Made by a program: the position numbers and the translations under genes. A stretch of DNA of 64,000 nucleotides from Deefgea salmonis (GTDB lineage: Bacteria > Pseudomonadota > Gammaproteobacteria > Burkholderiales > Chitinibacteraceae), in assembly GCF_020531905.1 (NCBI RefSeq), contig NZ_JAJAWG010000001.1:248001-312000 (forward strand). Reading direction: 5' to 3'. Within the stretch, counting starts at the first letter, position 1; each line of letters begins with the position of its first letter. The notes below the pieces were generated by a model that saw nothing but the letters and a program-made list of their open reading frames with translations, made no database searches and was not told the origin of the DNA. Positions 42,898 to 52,351 of the stretch are shown one piece after another.

Positions 42898-44715
42898 ATG
42901 CAGCTAACTTGCTTGAGTTTGGGTAAAGTAGCATTTTGCGTGAATCATGGTTTTGTCTTGTTCAATTCATCTCCCCTCTATGCGCTTGGCGCTGGTTTAA
43001 TGGCTTTTTCTTCCTTACTGATTGCCGCAGAAGCGCCGTTTACTTATCGTGTGGTGCTCAATGCGGATGCTCGTGTCGCCAGTCTGCTGGAGCAATATCT
43101 AGAGATCTTCAAGCTAAAAGACAGTCCACGTAATTCGTCCGAGCAATTGAGCCGCTCTTTGGAATTCTTACCCAAGTCGGTCGCCGATCTGCTGGCCACT
43201 GAAGGTTATTTCAACACCAAAACGGTGTCAGAAATGAAAGTGGAGCAGGGTAGAACCGTGGTTTATATCACGGTCGATTTGGGCAAGCCGGTGATTATTC
43301 ATGATGCAAAACTCAACGTCACCGGTGAAGTGCTGGAGAATTTACCGCGTTTAGACATGCTAAAGTCACGCTTTGAAACCCGTAGCGATGAATTAATCGG
43401 TGAGAAATTTACGCAAAATGAGTGGGACGATTTAAAAAAACGCACGTTAGCGTCGTTTATGGCCCGCGACTATCCGGCATCGGTGATGAGCTTGAGTGAG
43501 GCCATCATTGATCCGGAATTAAAAACGGCGCAATTGAATATCTCGATGGACAGTGGACCAGCGTATGTTTATGGCCCAGTACAGATTCACGGCCTGAGCC
43601 GTTACCCCGAAAAACTGGTTCGTGATTTAGTCGATTTGCAAGCAGGCGCGCCGTATCGACGTAATCAGCTGCTCAATTTGCAAACTGAACTGCAAAATTT
43701 ACCGCATTTTGCCTCGGCGCTGGTGGATGTCTCGCTGCCGTCGAGCCCGCCGTATATCGCACCTGTGCAGATTGACGTGCAAGAGTCGCCACTGAATAAA
43801 GTCATCACTAATTTGGGGTACAGCACCAATACGGGCGCGCAAGCTGGGGTGGATTATCGCTATTTAAATCTGTTTGATCGGGGCTGGATTTTTAATTCCA
43901 AGCTGGAAATCAAACAAAAAGAGCAGCTGTTTGATATTGCCGTGGCCATTCCCAAAATGCCCAGTGGCTGGGAGCATAACGGTTATATCAATTATGCCAG
44001 CTCCGACATTGAAGGCTTGCAGTCCGATAATTATCGAATTGGCGTATCGCGTAATTGGATTGAGCGTAAGCAAGAGCATTATATTTCATTGCAATATTTG
44101 GCGGAGCATCGACAAATTAGCAATGGCAGTAGCGATCGTCCGCATTCATTGACCTTAAATTACAAGTCAATTATTCGAGATTTAGATAGCTTAAAAGATC
44201 CACGCAATGGTTATTTATTGCACACCGAAATCGGTGGGGCTTCTGAGCGGGTTATGAGTGACGTGAGCTTTGTGCGCGCTTATGGCAACGCCATTCACTA
44301 CAACAAGATTGGCCAAGAAGGCATTTTGGCTTTACGTTTGGAGCTGGGGCAAACGTTTACCCGTAGTGCGGTTGGCGTACCGACCGAGTGGCTGTTTCGC
44401 GCTGGCGGCATGGGCTCAGTGCGCGGTTATGATTATCAATCTTTAGGGGTGGATATTGATGGCGCGGTTGCCCCAGGGCGTGTTTTGGCGACGTCGTCGA
44501 TTGAATATCAACATTTGGTTTACAAAGATTGGCGCGCGGCTATTTTTTATGATTATGGTGGCGCCGGCGCCGATTGGGGCACTTTGAATCCAGTCCGTGG
44601 CACGGGAATTGGTGCGCGCTGGCTCAGTCCAGTTGGCCAAATCGGCGCGGATATTGCCTATGGTATCGATAAATCTCAACTTCGCTTTCAATTTGCGATG
44701 GGTCTTGCGTTTTGA
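42898..44715 (+). CDS. tamA: Outer-membrane translocation module subunit TamA
   Basis: BamA-type outer-membrane protein that works with TamB in envelope biogenesis. About 605 residues. Signal-like hydrophobic segment ends at IAAEA-PFTYRV; three POTRA-like repeats follow (about 70-270), then a 16-strand barrel with RAGGMGSVRGYDYQSLG, the diagnostic loop-6 motif, and the last strand ending GLAF. The start is uncertain: ATG 42898 is the first after the terminator; GTG 42940 is an alternative. A TTG-initiated frame from 42841 lies within the hairpin. The stop overlaps tamB. Confidence 0.92.
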   Translation: MQLTCLSLGKVAFCVNHGFVLFNSSPLYALGAGLMAFSSLLIAAEAPFTYRVVLNADARVASLLEQYLEIFKLKDSPRNSSEQLSRSLEFLPKSVADLLATEGYFNTKTVSEMKVEQGRTVVYITVDLGKPVIIHDAKLNVTGEVLENLPRLDMLKSRFETRSDELIGEKFTQNEWDDLKKRTLASFMARDYPASVMSLSEAIIDPELKTAQLNISMDSGPAYVYGPVQIHGLSRYPEKLVRDLVDLQAGAPYRRNQLLNLQTELQNLPHFASALVDVSLPSSPPYIAPVQIDVQESPLNKVITNLGYSTNTGAQAGVDYRYLNLFDRGWIFNSKLEIKQKEQLFDIAVAIPKMPSGWEHNGYINYASSDIEGLQSDNYRIGVSRNWIERKQEHYISLQYLAEHRQISNGSSDRPHSLTLNYKSIIRDLDSLKDPRNGYLLHTEIGGASERVMSDVSFVRAYGNAIHYNKIGQEGILALRLELGQTFTRSAVGVPTEWLFRAGGMGSVRGYDYQSLGVDIDGAVAPGRVLATSSIEYQHLVYKDWRAAIFYDYGGAGADWGTLNPVRGTGIGARWLSPVGQIGADIAYGIDKSQLRFQFAMGLAF

Positions 44716-47700
44716 ATCCCGATTTAATCCCTGAAGAAGTGCCGACGGCGGCGCCGGTGGCTGCAGCTAAACCGGTCAAAAGTGTATTTCGGCGTGTGGT
44801 TCGCGGCGTTTTTTGGAGCGTGCTGGGCAGTATGACGCTGCTGGTCGCACTATGCGCTGGGCTGCTGTTTGCGCTGGATTCCGATTATGGTCGAGCGCGT
44901 TTGGTAGAGATGATCAATCGCAGCGGCATGGTGTCAATCCAGTCTTTGCAAGGCTCATTTTGGTCGCGATTGGAAGTGAATCATTTAAAGGTGGACACTA
45001 CCAGCGCGTTAATTCAGCTGGATCATGGGGTATTGGACTGGAGCCCTTATTCATTATTGCTTAGAAAGCTATACATCAATGAATTACGCCTAGGTACTTT
45101 GCAGGTAGAAACCAAACCATCCCCACCAATGGCCAAGCCCAGCCCGGTGCCAGAAAGCTTTACTTTACCGCTCAGTTTACAAATCCTTGAACTGCAGATT
45201 GCCCAGTTGCAAATCAGCGGCGCGCCAACATTGCGCCAAATTCAAGCGGGATTTGACAGCAATGGCAAAGAGCATCGCATTACGATCAGCCAATTGCATG
45301 CCCCGCAAGGCACGCTGAGCGCGGCGCTGAATGTATCAGGCAAGTCGCCATTTCGTACTGCGGGTTCTTTTGTTTTAGCCGGACAGCTTGAAGCGCAAGA
45401 GCTGACCGCCGTTGGACAAGTGCTGGGTGATTTGCGTGCGTTGGCGGTGAAGGCGGATTTAAAGTCGGCGGCAGTGCGCGCGAATGTCGACGTTAAACTC
45501 GATGTGTTTGCGGCGCATGCGTATCAAATTTTGCAGCATGGCCAAATTGAGCTAAAGCAATTTAATCCGGCCGCGTGGAGTTCGGCCGCCCCTCAAGCCA
45601 AAATCGACGCAGATTTACACGTTGAATCGAGCGGGGGCGGCGTGGCGATGAATTTGCAGTTCAAAAACCATCAGCTCGGCACTTTAGATCTGCACGGTTT
45701 GCCGTTGGCGTCATTGACGGCGCAATTGCAGTTGACGGGCAATGATTTGCAGGTCAAGCAGTTGGCGATGGCATTTGGCGGGCAAGGGCGATTGAGCGCC
45801 ACAGGCGGTATTCTCAATGAAGTGCTCGATCTGAATCTGGCATTGCAAGACATCGATCCGGCGCAATTTTGGTCACCGCAAGCGGCCAGCAAAATGAGTG
45901 GGCAAATTCACGTCCAAGGCCCGTGGCGCGCGCCTAATGTGCAAGGCGAAATCAAAGATCAGCGCTTAAAAACCGCGCTCAAGCTCGATTTAGGCTGGAT
46001 AAAGCCAGCTGAGCAGCGGCGAATTGCCGTGCGCCAATTGGATTTGCAGCGTGGTAGCAGTCAATTGGCCGCCAAAGGGGAGTTAAATTTACAAGCACCG
46101 TTTGATTTTGCTTTAACGGCGCAATTGCAGCAATTTAATCCGGCCGAATATATTGCGGCATCGCCAGCCGGGCGAATTAATAGCCAAATTAAAGCCAGTG
46201 GCCAGATTGAGCCAACGCTGCGTCTGGATGTTGACTATCAGCTGTTAAATAGCCTTTACAATCAGCAGGCTTTGTCCGGATCGGGTCAGCTCAAACTGGA
46301 TAACGATCGTTTGAAAATCCCGCAACTGTGGTTGGCCTTAGGCAAAAATCGCCTCGATTTGAATGGTGTACTCGGAAAGAATAACGACCAGCTCAATTAT
46401 CAAATTGATTTTCCTGAACTACAGGTGTTAGGTAAGGGTTTCTCTGGCGTGGTGACTGGTAAAGGTCAGCTCTCCGGTTCAATGCAGCAAGCCAATGTGC
46501 AAGGCACACTGAATGTGAAGCAGCTCAATACGCCGTGGGCGCTGGAAGTCGGCAGTGCTGATTTGTTCGCCAATGTGCAGTCCGACTTAAAAGGGCCGAT
46601 TGAGCTGCGTTTGGCCATCAATCAGTTGGCGATGCCAGGACTACAAATTGCCAACGCCAATGTGTTAATCAACGGGCGTCAAGACCAGCACACGGTAACG
46701 CTGACGGCCAAAGGCAACAAAGATCAGCATGAGCTGGCTTTGGATGTGTTACTCAAAGGTGGCTTGAATGCCAGTCGAGTCTGGCAAGGACAAATTGAGC
46801 GTTTGAACGGGATGGCTTGGCTGCCTTTTCAGTTGCAAAACGCCGCGTCTTTATCGCTGGCGAGCGATCAATTGCGTTTATCTGGCGCAAATTTGCAAGT
46901 AGGGCGCAGTGTGATTGATATTGGCCGCTTTGATTGGCGCAATGGTGCGATCAATACCCAAGGCCAGATTAAGCAGCTGCAGGTGAGCGATTTGCTAAAT
47001 TTACTCGACAATACGGCAATACAAAGCGATTTGATTTTGGCGGGGCAATGGGATTTAACACAGTCGGCACCTGCGGCGCCGGTGAATGGCCGCTTTGAGC
47101 TAGCTCGTCAGCAAGGAGATGTAGTTTGGCGAGGTCATGATGGCCTGCGGCCCTTTTTGTTAGATGCTTTGGCGCTCAAAGGGGCGATCAATCAAAATCA
47201 ATTGAATGTGAATGGCCAGTTAAGCAGTCCTCGTTATGGCAAGGTGGGATTGACCGCCAGCGGCTTGCTTGACGCGGCGCAGTGGCAGGTTTCTGAGTTG
47301 CAAGCGATGAAAGTCGCGTTGGTCGGCGATTTGCCAGATTTGAAAGTCTTTTCGCCGTTTGTGGGGGATGGCGTGGTGTTGGGTGGTCGGGCGCATTTGG
47401 ATGTAACTCGCGTCGCGTTGGGGGATAAAGTGAGCTTGGCGGGGCAAATTAAAGGCACGGGTTTGCTGTATAAAGATGCCGGTTTGGGGGTACATTTACG
47501 CGAGGGCGTGGTGGATATCGGTTTGGATGGCCAGCAAATTACGCTAAAAACCATGAAGTTTAACGGCAGTGGCAGTGGGCTGATTGAAGGCTCGGGCCGG
47601 GTGGATTTAAAAGACAGTGCGCAACCTGATATCACCATTCAATTGGCGGCCAAGAAATTCACTTTAATTAGCAAGGCCGATATGCTGTTGGTGATTTCAG

Positions 47701-48578
47701 GACAAGGTACCTTGGCGATGCACGACGGCGCTTTGGCTGTCAACGGGCAGTTTGTTGCTGATGAAGGCGACATTCAGTTTGTTTCTAATGATGTGCCGCA
47801 TTTGTCGTCGGACGTGGTGGTCTTGGGCGCTACGCCGAAAAAAGTCCAAAAAGCGATGTCGGCCAGTGTTGAAATTGGCGTTGATTTGGGTAAGAACTTT
47901 CGCTTTCGCGGTTATGGGCTCGACGCTGAGTTGATTGGGCAACTGCGTCTTAAAGCCAGCGGCAATCAAGCCTTGAGCGCGCATGGTACGGTGAGTGTTG
48001 AAGAAGGTGAATATAAGGCATACGGACAAAAACTTGAGATTGAGCGCGGGGTGTTGTCATTTATTGGGCCGCTGGATAATCCAGGCTTAGATATTTTGGC
48101 GGTGCGAACCAATCTCGCGGTTGAAGCTGGGGTGAAAGTGCAAGGTTCAGCGTATTCGCCACGGGTGACTTTGTATTCTGACCCAAATGTGCCGGACTCG
48201 GAAAAACTCTCGTGGCTGCTCTTTGGTCATGGCTCTGAAAACATGGAAAAAGCCGATGGGGCTTTGATTTTGCAAGTTTTAAATGCCATGGCCAGTAATA
48301 ACAATGGTCAAGGCTTAACCGATCAATTGTTTGGTGCCGTGGGGATTGATGAAGTGGGTTACAACACGGTGCGCGAAAAAGACGGCAGTACTACACAAGT
48401 GGTTTCGGTGAGTAAGCAATTGGCCAAAAATTTACGCGTGTCGCTGGATAAAAGCTTTAATGGCTTGCGTGATGCGGTACGGTTTACTTGGCAGTTATCC
48501 AGAAATTGGGCCGTGGTCTCACGCATCGGGGTGGATGAGAGCTCGCTCAATGTCGATTACACATGGCAGTTTGATTGA
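44712..48578 (+). CDS. tamB: Translocation and assembly module inner-membrane subunit TamB
   Basis: AsmA-like bridge protein of 1288 residues between inner and outer membranes, implicated in phospholipid transport and assembly with TamA. One N-terminal membrane helix (about 38-58), a very long repetitive beta-rich body, and the conserved C-terminal DUF490/TamB domain with LSWLLFGHG, LTDQLFGAVGIDEVGY and VSKQLAKNLRVSLDKSF. TTG start at 44712 overlapping the tamA stop (TTGA). Slightly longer than E. coli TamB. Confidence 0.94.
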   Translation: MNPDLIPEEVPTAAPVAAAKPVKSVFRRVVRGVFWSVLGSMTLLVALCAGLLFALDSDYGRARLVEMINRSGMVSIQSLQGSFWSRLEVNHLKVDTTSALIQLDHGVLDWSPYSLLLRKLYINELRLGTLQVETKPSPPMAKPSPVPESFTLPLSLQILELQIAQLQISGAPTLRQIQAGFDSNGKEHRITISQLHAPQGTLSAALNVSGKSPFRTAGSFVLAGQLEAQELTAVGQVLGDLRALAVKADLKSAAVRANVDVKLDVFAAHAYQILQHGQIELKQFNPAAWSSAAPQAKIDADLHVESSGGGVAMNLQFKNHQLGTLDLHGLPLASLTAQLQLTGNDLQVKQLAMAFGGQGRLSATGGILNEVLDLNLALQDIDPAQFWSPQAASKMSGQIHVQGPWRAPNVQGEIKDQRLKTALKLDLGWIKPAEQRRIAVRQLDLQRGSSQLAAKGELNLQAPFDFALTAQLQQFNPAEYIAASPAGRINSQIKASGQIEPTLRLDVDYQLLNSLYNQQALSGSGQLKLDNDRLKIPQLWLALGKNRLDLNGVLGKNNDQLNYQIDFPELQVLGKGFSGVVTGKGQLSGSMQQANVQGTLNVKQLNTPWALEVGSADLFANVQSDLKGPIELRLAINQLAMPGLQIANANVLINGRQDQHTVTLTAKGNKDQHELALDVLLKGGLNASRVWQGQIERLNGMAWLPFQLQNAASLSLASDQLRLSGANLQVGRSVIDIGRFDWRNGAINTQGQIKQLQVSDLLNLLDNTAIQSDLILAGQWDLTQSAPAAPVNGRFELARQQGDVVWRGHDGLRPFLLDALALKGAINQNQLNVNGQLSSPRYGKVGLTASGLLDAAQWQVSELQAMKVALVGDLPDLKVFSPFVGDGVVLGGRAHLDVTRVALGDKVSLAGQIKGTGLLYKDAGLGVHLREGVVDIGLDGQQITLKTMKFNGSGSGLIEGSGRVDLKDSAQPDITIQLAAKKFTLISKADMLLVISGQGTLAMHDGALAVNGQFVADEGDIQFVSNDVPHLSSDVVVLGATPKKVQKAMSASVEIGVDLGKNFRFRGYGLDAELIGQLRLKASGNQALSAHGTVSVEEGEYKAYGQKLEIERGVLSFIGPLDNPGLDILAVRTNLAVEAGVKVQGSAYSPRVTLYSDPNVPDSEKLSWLLFGHGSENMEKADGALILQVLNAMASNNNGQGLTDQLFGAVGIDEVGYNTVREKDGSTTQVVSVSKQLAKNLRVSLDKSFNGLRDAVRFTWQLSRNWAVVSRIGVDESSLNVDYTWQFD

Positions 48579-48610
48579 GTGATTAACAGGATGTTGCATG
48601 ACTTAAAATA

Positions 48611-48634
48611 GGCACGGCTTTTTGCCGTGCCTTT
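48611..48634. terminator. Terminator between tamB and the asparaginase gene
   Basis: Stem GGCACGGC / GCCGTGCC with a five-T loop; short T run on the plus strand (three) and a stretch TATTTTA on the minus strand, so it can serve both convergent genes. Confidence 0.8.
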
Positions 48635-48638
48635 GGTA

Positions 48639-49703
48639 TTAGTAGGTGTAGAACATGCGTTGAATTTCTTGACTGTCTTTGGTTTTGGTGAGCGCCAGCA
48701 TTAACAAAATACGCGCTTTTTGCGGTGAGAGTGTATCGGCGACGGTAAAATCGGTTTTATCGTCATCATTTTCACCATTGCGAATCGTCGGGCCATTGCT
48801 AATGCGGGATGAACGATTGATGTGGATGCCTTTTTGGCGTAGCTCAGTGAGTCGCGCTCGAACGGGGGCGGCTAAGCTGCCATTGCCGGTGCCGGCGTAA
48901 ACAATCCCCACATCCCCCGCAGCGGCAAAGGCATCAATCGCCAAAGTATTGGCGTTGGCGGAACCATAAGCGATATTCACCGCTGGCAGACTATCAAGTT
49001 TTGAAACATCAAACTCGGTATTGCTCGTGTGTTTACGGGTGCTGGTACGGTAAAAATTAGGTTTGCCAGACACGATATAACCCAAGCTGCCCAGTTCAGG
49101 CGAGCGGAAGGTATTGGTGGTCATCGTATTGGTTTTCACGACGTCGCGTGCGCCTTGGATTTCATCATTGAGCGCAACCAATACCCCTTGGCCGATGGCT
49201 TCTTTGCTGCCAGCGAGTGCCACGGCATTGTATAGATTGATCGGGCCATCAGCGCTGATGGCCGTTGCTGGGCGCATGGCACCGACGATCACCACCGGTT
49301 TATTGCTTTTAACCACCAGATTTAAAAAGTATGCCGTTTCTTCAATGGTGTCGGTGCCGTGGGTAATCACCACACCATCAACGTCTTTGCGTTTGAGGGT
49401 TTCATTGACCTTTTTGGCTAGTTTTAACCAATGATCATTGGTCATGCTTTCGCTGGCAATTTGAAACACCTGCTCGCCACTTACATCGGCCACTTTGCTC
49501 AGTTCAGGCACCGCAGCAATCAACGCGTCAACGCCAATCTTGGCTGCGGTATAGCCCACTGTGGTGGTGCTGGTATTGCCCGTACCGGCAATGGTGCCGC
49601 CCGTAGCCAGAATCACGACTTTGGGTTTTTCGGCAGCGATGGCCGTCGCGGCGATTAAGCCGCTGAGCGCGAGCAAGGTTGTGGCTTTTATTGCAATATT
49701 CAT
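48639..49703 (-). CDS. ansB: Periplasmic L-asparaginase II
   Basis: Hydrolyses asparagine to aspartate and ammonia in the periplasm. 354 residues; signal peptide ends at AIAAE (about 24). Catalytic Thr37 in LATGGTIAGTG and the second active-site segment VITHGTDTIEETAYFL. The MFYTY end matches type II. ATG 49703 has GGAG upstream; an upstream start at 49772 would put 23 polar residues in front of the signal peptide. Confidence 0.95.
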   Translation of the reverse strand: MNIAIKATTLLALSGLIAATAIAAEKPKVVILATGGTIAGTGNTSTTTVGYTAAKIGVDALIAAVPELSKVADVSGEQVFQIASESMTNDHWLKLAKKVNETLKRKDVDGVVITHGTDTIEETAYFLNLVVKSNKPVVIVGAMRPATAISADGPINLYNAVALAGSKEAIGQGVLVALNDEIQGARDVVKTNTMTTNTFRSPELGSLGYIVSGKPNFYRTSTRKHTSNTEFDVSKLDSLPAVNIAYGSANANTLAIDAFAAAGDVGIVYAGTGNGSLAAPVRARLTELRQKGIHINRSSRISNGPTIRNGENDDDKTDFTVADTLSPQKARILLMLALTKTKDSQEIQRMFYTY

Positions 49704-49856
49704 GGGTTTCTCCGGTGGTGTTGACTGCGCCGTTTTTGTGTGTGGCTGAGATTGGCGTTGAGTGCAGATCATCTCGGATAAACCGCTGGTTACGGTATTG
49801 TGACAAATGCTGATGGGGTAAGCACTAGTGGCGAAACAGATTAGCGAAATCGCTTA

Positions 49857-50543
49857 TTAAGGGGTGCGAGCCACCACCCAAGCGAACACTTCACTGGCAC
49901 CGGCAGTTTTGAGGGCTTTGGCGGCGGCATGCATGCTGGCTCCGCTGGTCATCACATCGTCAATTAGCGCGATACGAAGACCATGCATCGGGGTGTGGCA
50001 AACAAAGGCGTTGCGCATATTGCGCCAGCGCGCGTTGGCGCTTAAGCGTGCTTGATGTTCGGTGTTTTTATTGCGGCATAAATGCCCGATATCGAGTGGC
50101 AGTTGTAAGCGTTTGGCAATGGGTCTGGCGATTTCAAGCGCTTGGTTAAATCCGCGTTCTTTGAGTCGTTCCGGATGCAAAGGGAGTGGGATAATCAGGT
50201 CTGGGCGCTGGGTATGGACAAGTGCAGTGGCCAGAGCGTCACCCAGTGGCGGCAGTAACGACCAACGTCCGGCAAACTTGGCCGCCTGAATCAAGCTGGC
50301 AATTGGATCGGCGTATAAAAAGGCGGCGATGGTGGCATCAAATTCGGGCGGTGTTTTGCTGCATGCGCCGCAAAGCAGCCCTTGGGTGGATTGCCGCGCG
50401 CAGCACGGGCAACTTTGTGCTGGTTGTGGGCGGACTAAGGAGGCAAAACAAGCTAGGCATACCGCGTCTTGACTACTTGCTGCGCACAGTAGGCACTGCG
50501 TTGGGCTGATGTAGTTCAAAAAATGTTCGAATAAATTTGACAA
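49857..50543 (-). CDS. comF: ComF-family phosphoribosyltransferase-like protein
   Basis: 228 residues. An N-terminal four-CxxC zinc ribbon (CLLC, CLAC, CPCC, CGAC) precedes a type I phosphoribosyltransferase fold with LIDDVMTSGASM. In competent bacteria ComF helps DNA uptake; in others it is GntX-like. TTG at 50543 is preceded by GAGG seven bases upstream. A longer frame to 50666 overlaps the divergent bioB start and is unlikely. The comF-bioB divergent pair is seen in many proteobacteria. Confidence 0.88.
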   Translation of the reverse strand: MSNLFEHFLNYISPTQCLLCAASSQDAVCLACFASLVRPQPAQSCPCCARQSTQGLLCGACSKTPPEFDATIAAFLYADPIASLIQAAKFAGRWSLLPPLGDALATALVHTQRPDLIIPLPLHPERLKERGFNQALEIARPIAKRLQLPLDIGHLCRNKNTEHQARLSANARWRNMRNAFVCHTPMHGLRIALIDDVMTSGASMHAAAKALKTAGASEVFAWVVARTP

Positions 50544-50641
50544 CTCAGCGCCTCGTTTGGACAATGCAATTGATGTCGTTGGCCGACGGTGGCTTTTAGC
50601 CGTGGCACTATCAGTATTAAAATTATTTGGATAAATAGCGA

Positions 50642-51637
50642 ATGAATTGTTCCAGCTCAGCAACACAAACCATCGAATTTAAGCGCGCCACACCGCATCC
50701 GGAGCAAGCGTTATGGTCAGAGGACGCCGTCGCTCAATTGTTTGCGTTGCCGTTTAATGATTTGCTGTTTCAAGCACAAACGGTACACCGACAAAATTTT
50801 GACGCTAATCGGGTGCAGTTATCGACGTTGTTGTCGGTTAAAACCGGCGGTTGCTCAGAAGATTGTGGCTATTGCTCACAATCGGCGCGCCACGATACCG
50901 GATTAGAAACCGAAAAACTGATGGACGCCGATGAAGTGATCGCCAAAGCGGCGATTGCCAAAGAAAATGGTTCGTCGCGGTTTTGCATGGGCGCAGCATG
51001 GCGTGGCCCGAAAAACAAAGATTTGGCTGAAGTTAAAAAAATGATCGCCGGCGTGAAAGCGCTCGGTTTAGAAACCTGTGCCACGTTTGGCATGCTTAAA
51101 GACGGTCAAGCAGAGCAGTTACGCGAGGCGGGTTTGGATTATTACAATCACAATCTGGATACCTCAGAAGCCAAATATGGCGAAATCGTCACCACCCACA
51201 GCTATGCCGATCGTTTAGATACCTTGGGTAAAGCGCGTCAAGCCGGTTTGAATGTGTGCTCAGGCGGGATTGTTGGCTTGGGCGAAACGCGATTGGATCG
51301 TGCCGGTTTGGTGGCGCAATTGGCTAATCTTGATCCGCAGCCCGATTCAGTGCCAATCAATAATCTGGTGCAAATTGATGGCACGCCACTTGATGGCTCA
51401 GAACCAGTGGATTGGACTGAGTTTGTTCGTACCATTGCCGTAGCGCGCATTACGATGCCTAAGGCGTATGTGCGTTTGTCGGCCGGTCGTCAGCAAATGC
51501 CAGAAGCCATGCAAGCACTGTGCTTTTTGGCCGGTGCGAATTCGATTTTTTACGGCGATAAACTGTTAACCACCGGTAATCCCGATGTCGAAGGCGATCG
51601 AACCTTGTTCCGTAAACTAAATCTGCAGCCGCTGTAA
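50642..51637 (+). CDS. bioB: Biotin synthase
   Basis: Radical SAM enzyme that inserts sulfur into dethiobiotin. 331 residues. The [4Fe-4S] triad is Cys71, Cys75, Cys78 in [11 protein letters not shown]; also [20 protein letters not shown] and SAGRQQM, all family hallmarks. Other bio genes are not in the window. Followed by two large hairpins (51680-51804). Confidence 0.97.
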   Translation: MNCSSSATQTIEFKRATPHPEQALWSEDAVAQLFALPFNDLLFQAQTVHRQNFDANRVQLSTLLSVKTGGCSEDCGYCSQSARHDTGLETEKLMDADEVIAKAAIAKENGSSRFCMGAAWRGPKNKDLAEVKKMIAGVKALGLETCATFGMLKDGQAEQLREAGLDYYNHNLDTSEAKYGEIVTTHSYADRLDTLGKARQAGLNVCSGGIVGLGETRLDRAGLVAQLANLDPQPDSVPINNLVQIDGTPLDGSEPVDWTEFVRTIAVARITMPKAYVRLSAGRQQMPEAMQALCFLAGANSIFYGDKLLTTGNPDVEGDRTLFRKLNLQPL

Positions 51638-51679
51638 GTGGCCTCTAGGTTGCGGCGCTGAGTTGCGCCGCAAAAAAAT

Positions 51680-51740
51680 AAAGGGTATTGCTTGGTAGTC
51701 ATGATCATTCATGCACTACAAAGCAATACCCTTATTACTT
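51680..51740. repeat. Large hairpin downstream of bioB
   Basis: Arms AAGGGTATTGCTTGGTAGT (51681-51699) and ACTACAAAGCAATACCCTT (51715-51733), 18 of 19 paired, with a nested CATGA/TCATG in the loop. No T run follows, so it is not a simple terminator. Just upstream, 51653-51673 forms another GC stem (TTGCGGCGC / GCGCCGCAA) followed by A residues. Confidence 0.8.
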
Positions 51741-51741
51741 A

Positions 51742-51804
51742 GGTCTGTTGACGTTTGGTTCTCCGCCGCGCAAACGCGGCTGGCAAACCAAACGTCTACA
51801 GACT
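51742..51804. repeat. Large hairpin with GTCTGTTGACGTTTGG arm
   Basis: Arms 51742-51760 and 51786-51804 pair at 17 of 19 positions, with an inner perfect stem GCCGCG / CGCGGC around AAA-type loop (51764-51780). The left arm is 18/19 identical to the TPP riboswitch P3 segment at 19487-19505. Confidence 0.85.
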
Positions 51805-51843
51805 CTAGCGCCACCGTGATTGCGGCGAGATCGACTCTAGTGT

Positions 51844-52149
51844 TTAACCGCGCACCTTTTTGACCACTTGCATCAATTGCGCCGCAGCTTCGTCACCTTG
51901 ACCGCTTTTCAGCGCTTGGGCGATGCAGTCTTGGGTTTGTTGTTCAAGCAAAATCAGACCTAAAGCATCCAGTGCCGAGCGGGCTGCTGCCACTTGGTTG
52001 AGGATGTCGCCGCTGTATTTTTCTTCTTCGACCATGCGGGTGATGCCCGAAACTTGGCCGACGATGCGGTTAAGTCGCTTGATCAGTAAGTCGCGATTAG
52101 GGCGCGGCAACTGGGTTTTGTCTTGCGTCTTTTTAATGCTTGATGTCAT
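51844..52149 (-). CDS. CsoR/FrmR-family metal-sensing repressor, copper-ligand-poor
   Basis: 101 residues, all-helical. RDLLIKRLNRIVGQVSGITRMVEEE is the CsoR/RcnR/FrmR signature and LGLILLEQQTQDCIA the second half. Aligned by pattern with M. tuberculosis CsoR, the ligands Cys36 and His61 are Ser and Gln here; only the Cys65 equivalent (in QDC) remains, and it is the only Cys in the protein. Despite this it lies in a copA-copZ operon with a CsoR-type operator. ATG 52149 overlaps copZ; the frame above it (to 52242) lies inside copZ. Confidence 0.87.
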   Translation of the reverse strand: MTSSIKKTQDKTQLPRPNRDLLIKRLNRIVGQVSGITRMVEEEKYSGDILNQVAAARSALDALGLILLEQQTQDCIAQALKSGQGDEAAAQLMQVVKKVRG

Positions 52150-52342
52150 ATCCGGCTTCCTCGATGGCTGATTCCAGTGCGGCGCGACTGGTTTGTTGGG
52201 CGTCGAACACAATATGTGCCGCGCCTGGGTTGAGTGTGACATTGGCCGACTGCACCCCTGTCACGGCTTGCAGAACACGCGTTACGCCAGCAGTGCAGCC
52301 GCCGCACGTCATGCCGTCAATTTGAATATCAATGATTTCCAT
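52133..52342 (-). CDS. copZ: Copper chaperone (heavy-metal-associated domain)
   Basis: 69 residues, a single HMA domain with the metal-binding motif GMTCGGC and the closing EEAGYDI. It delivers Cu(I) to the neighbouring P-type ATPase. Ten bases after copA and overlapping the CsoR-like gene by 17 bases, so it is part of one transcription unit. Confidence 0.93.
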   Translation of the reverse strand: MEIIDIQIDGMTCGGCTAGVTRVLQAVTGVQSANVTLNPGAAHIVFDAQQTSRAALESAIEEAGYDIKH

Positions 52343-52351
52343 CGCAACTCC

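Noticed and set aside
51653-51680. Intrinsic terminator of bioB from the GC stem
   Set aside because: The stem is followed by A residues, not T, on the plus strand; it cannot be a normal rho-independent terminator in the bioB direction.
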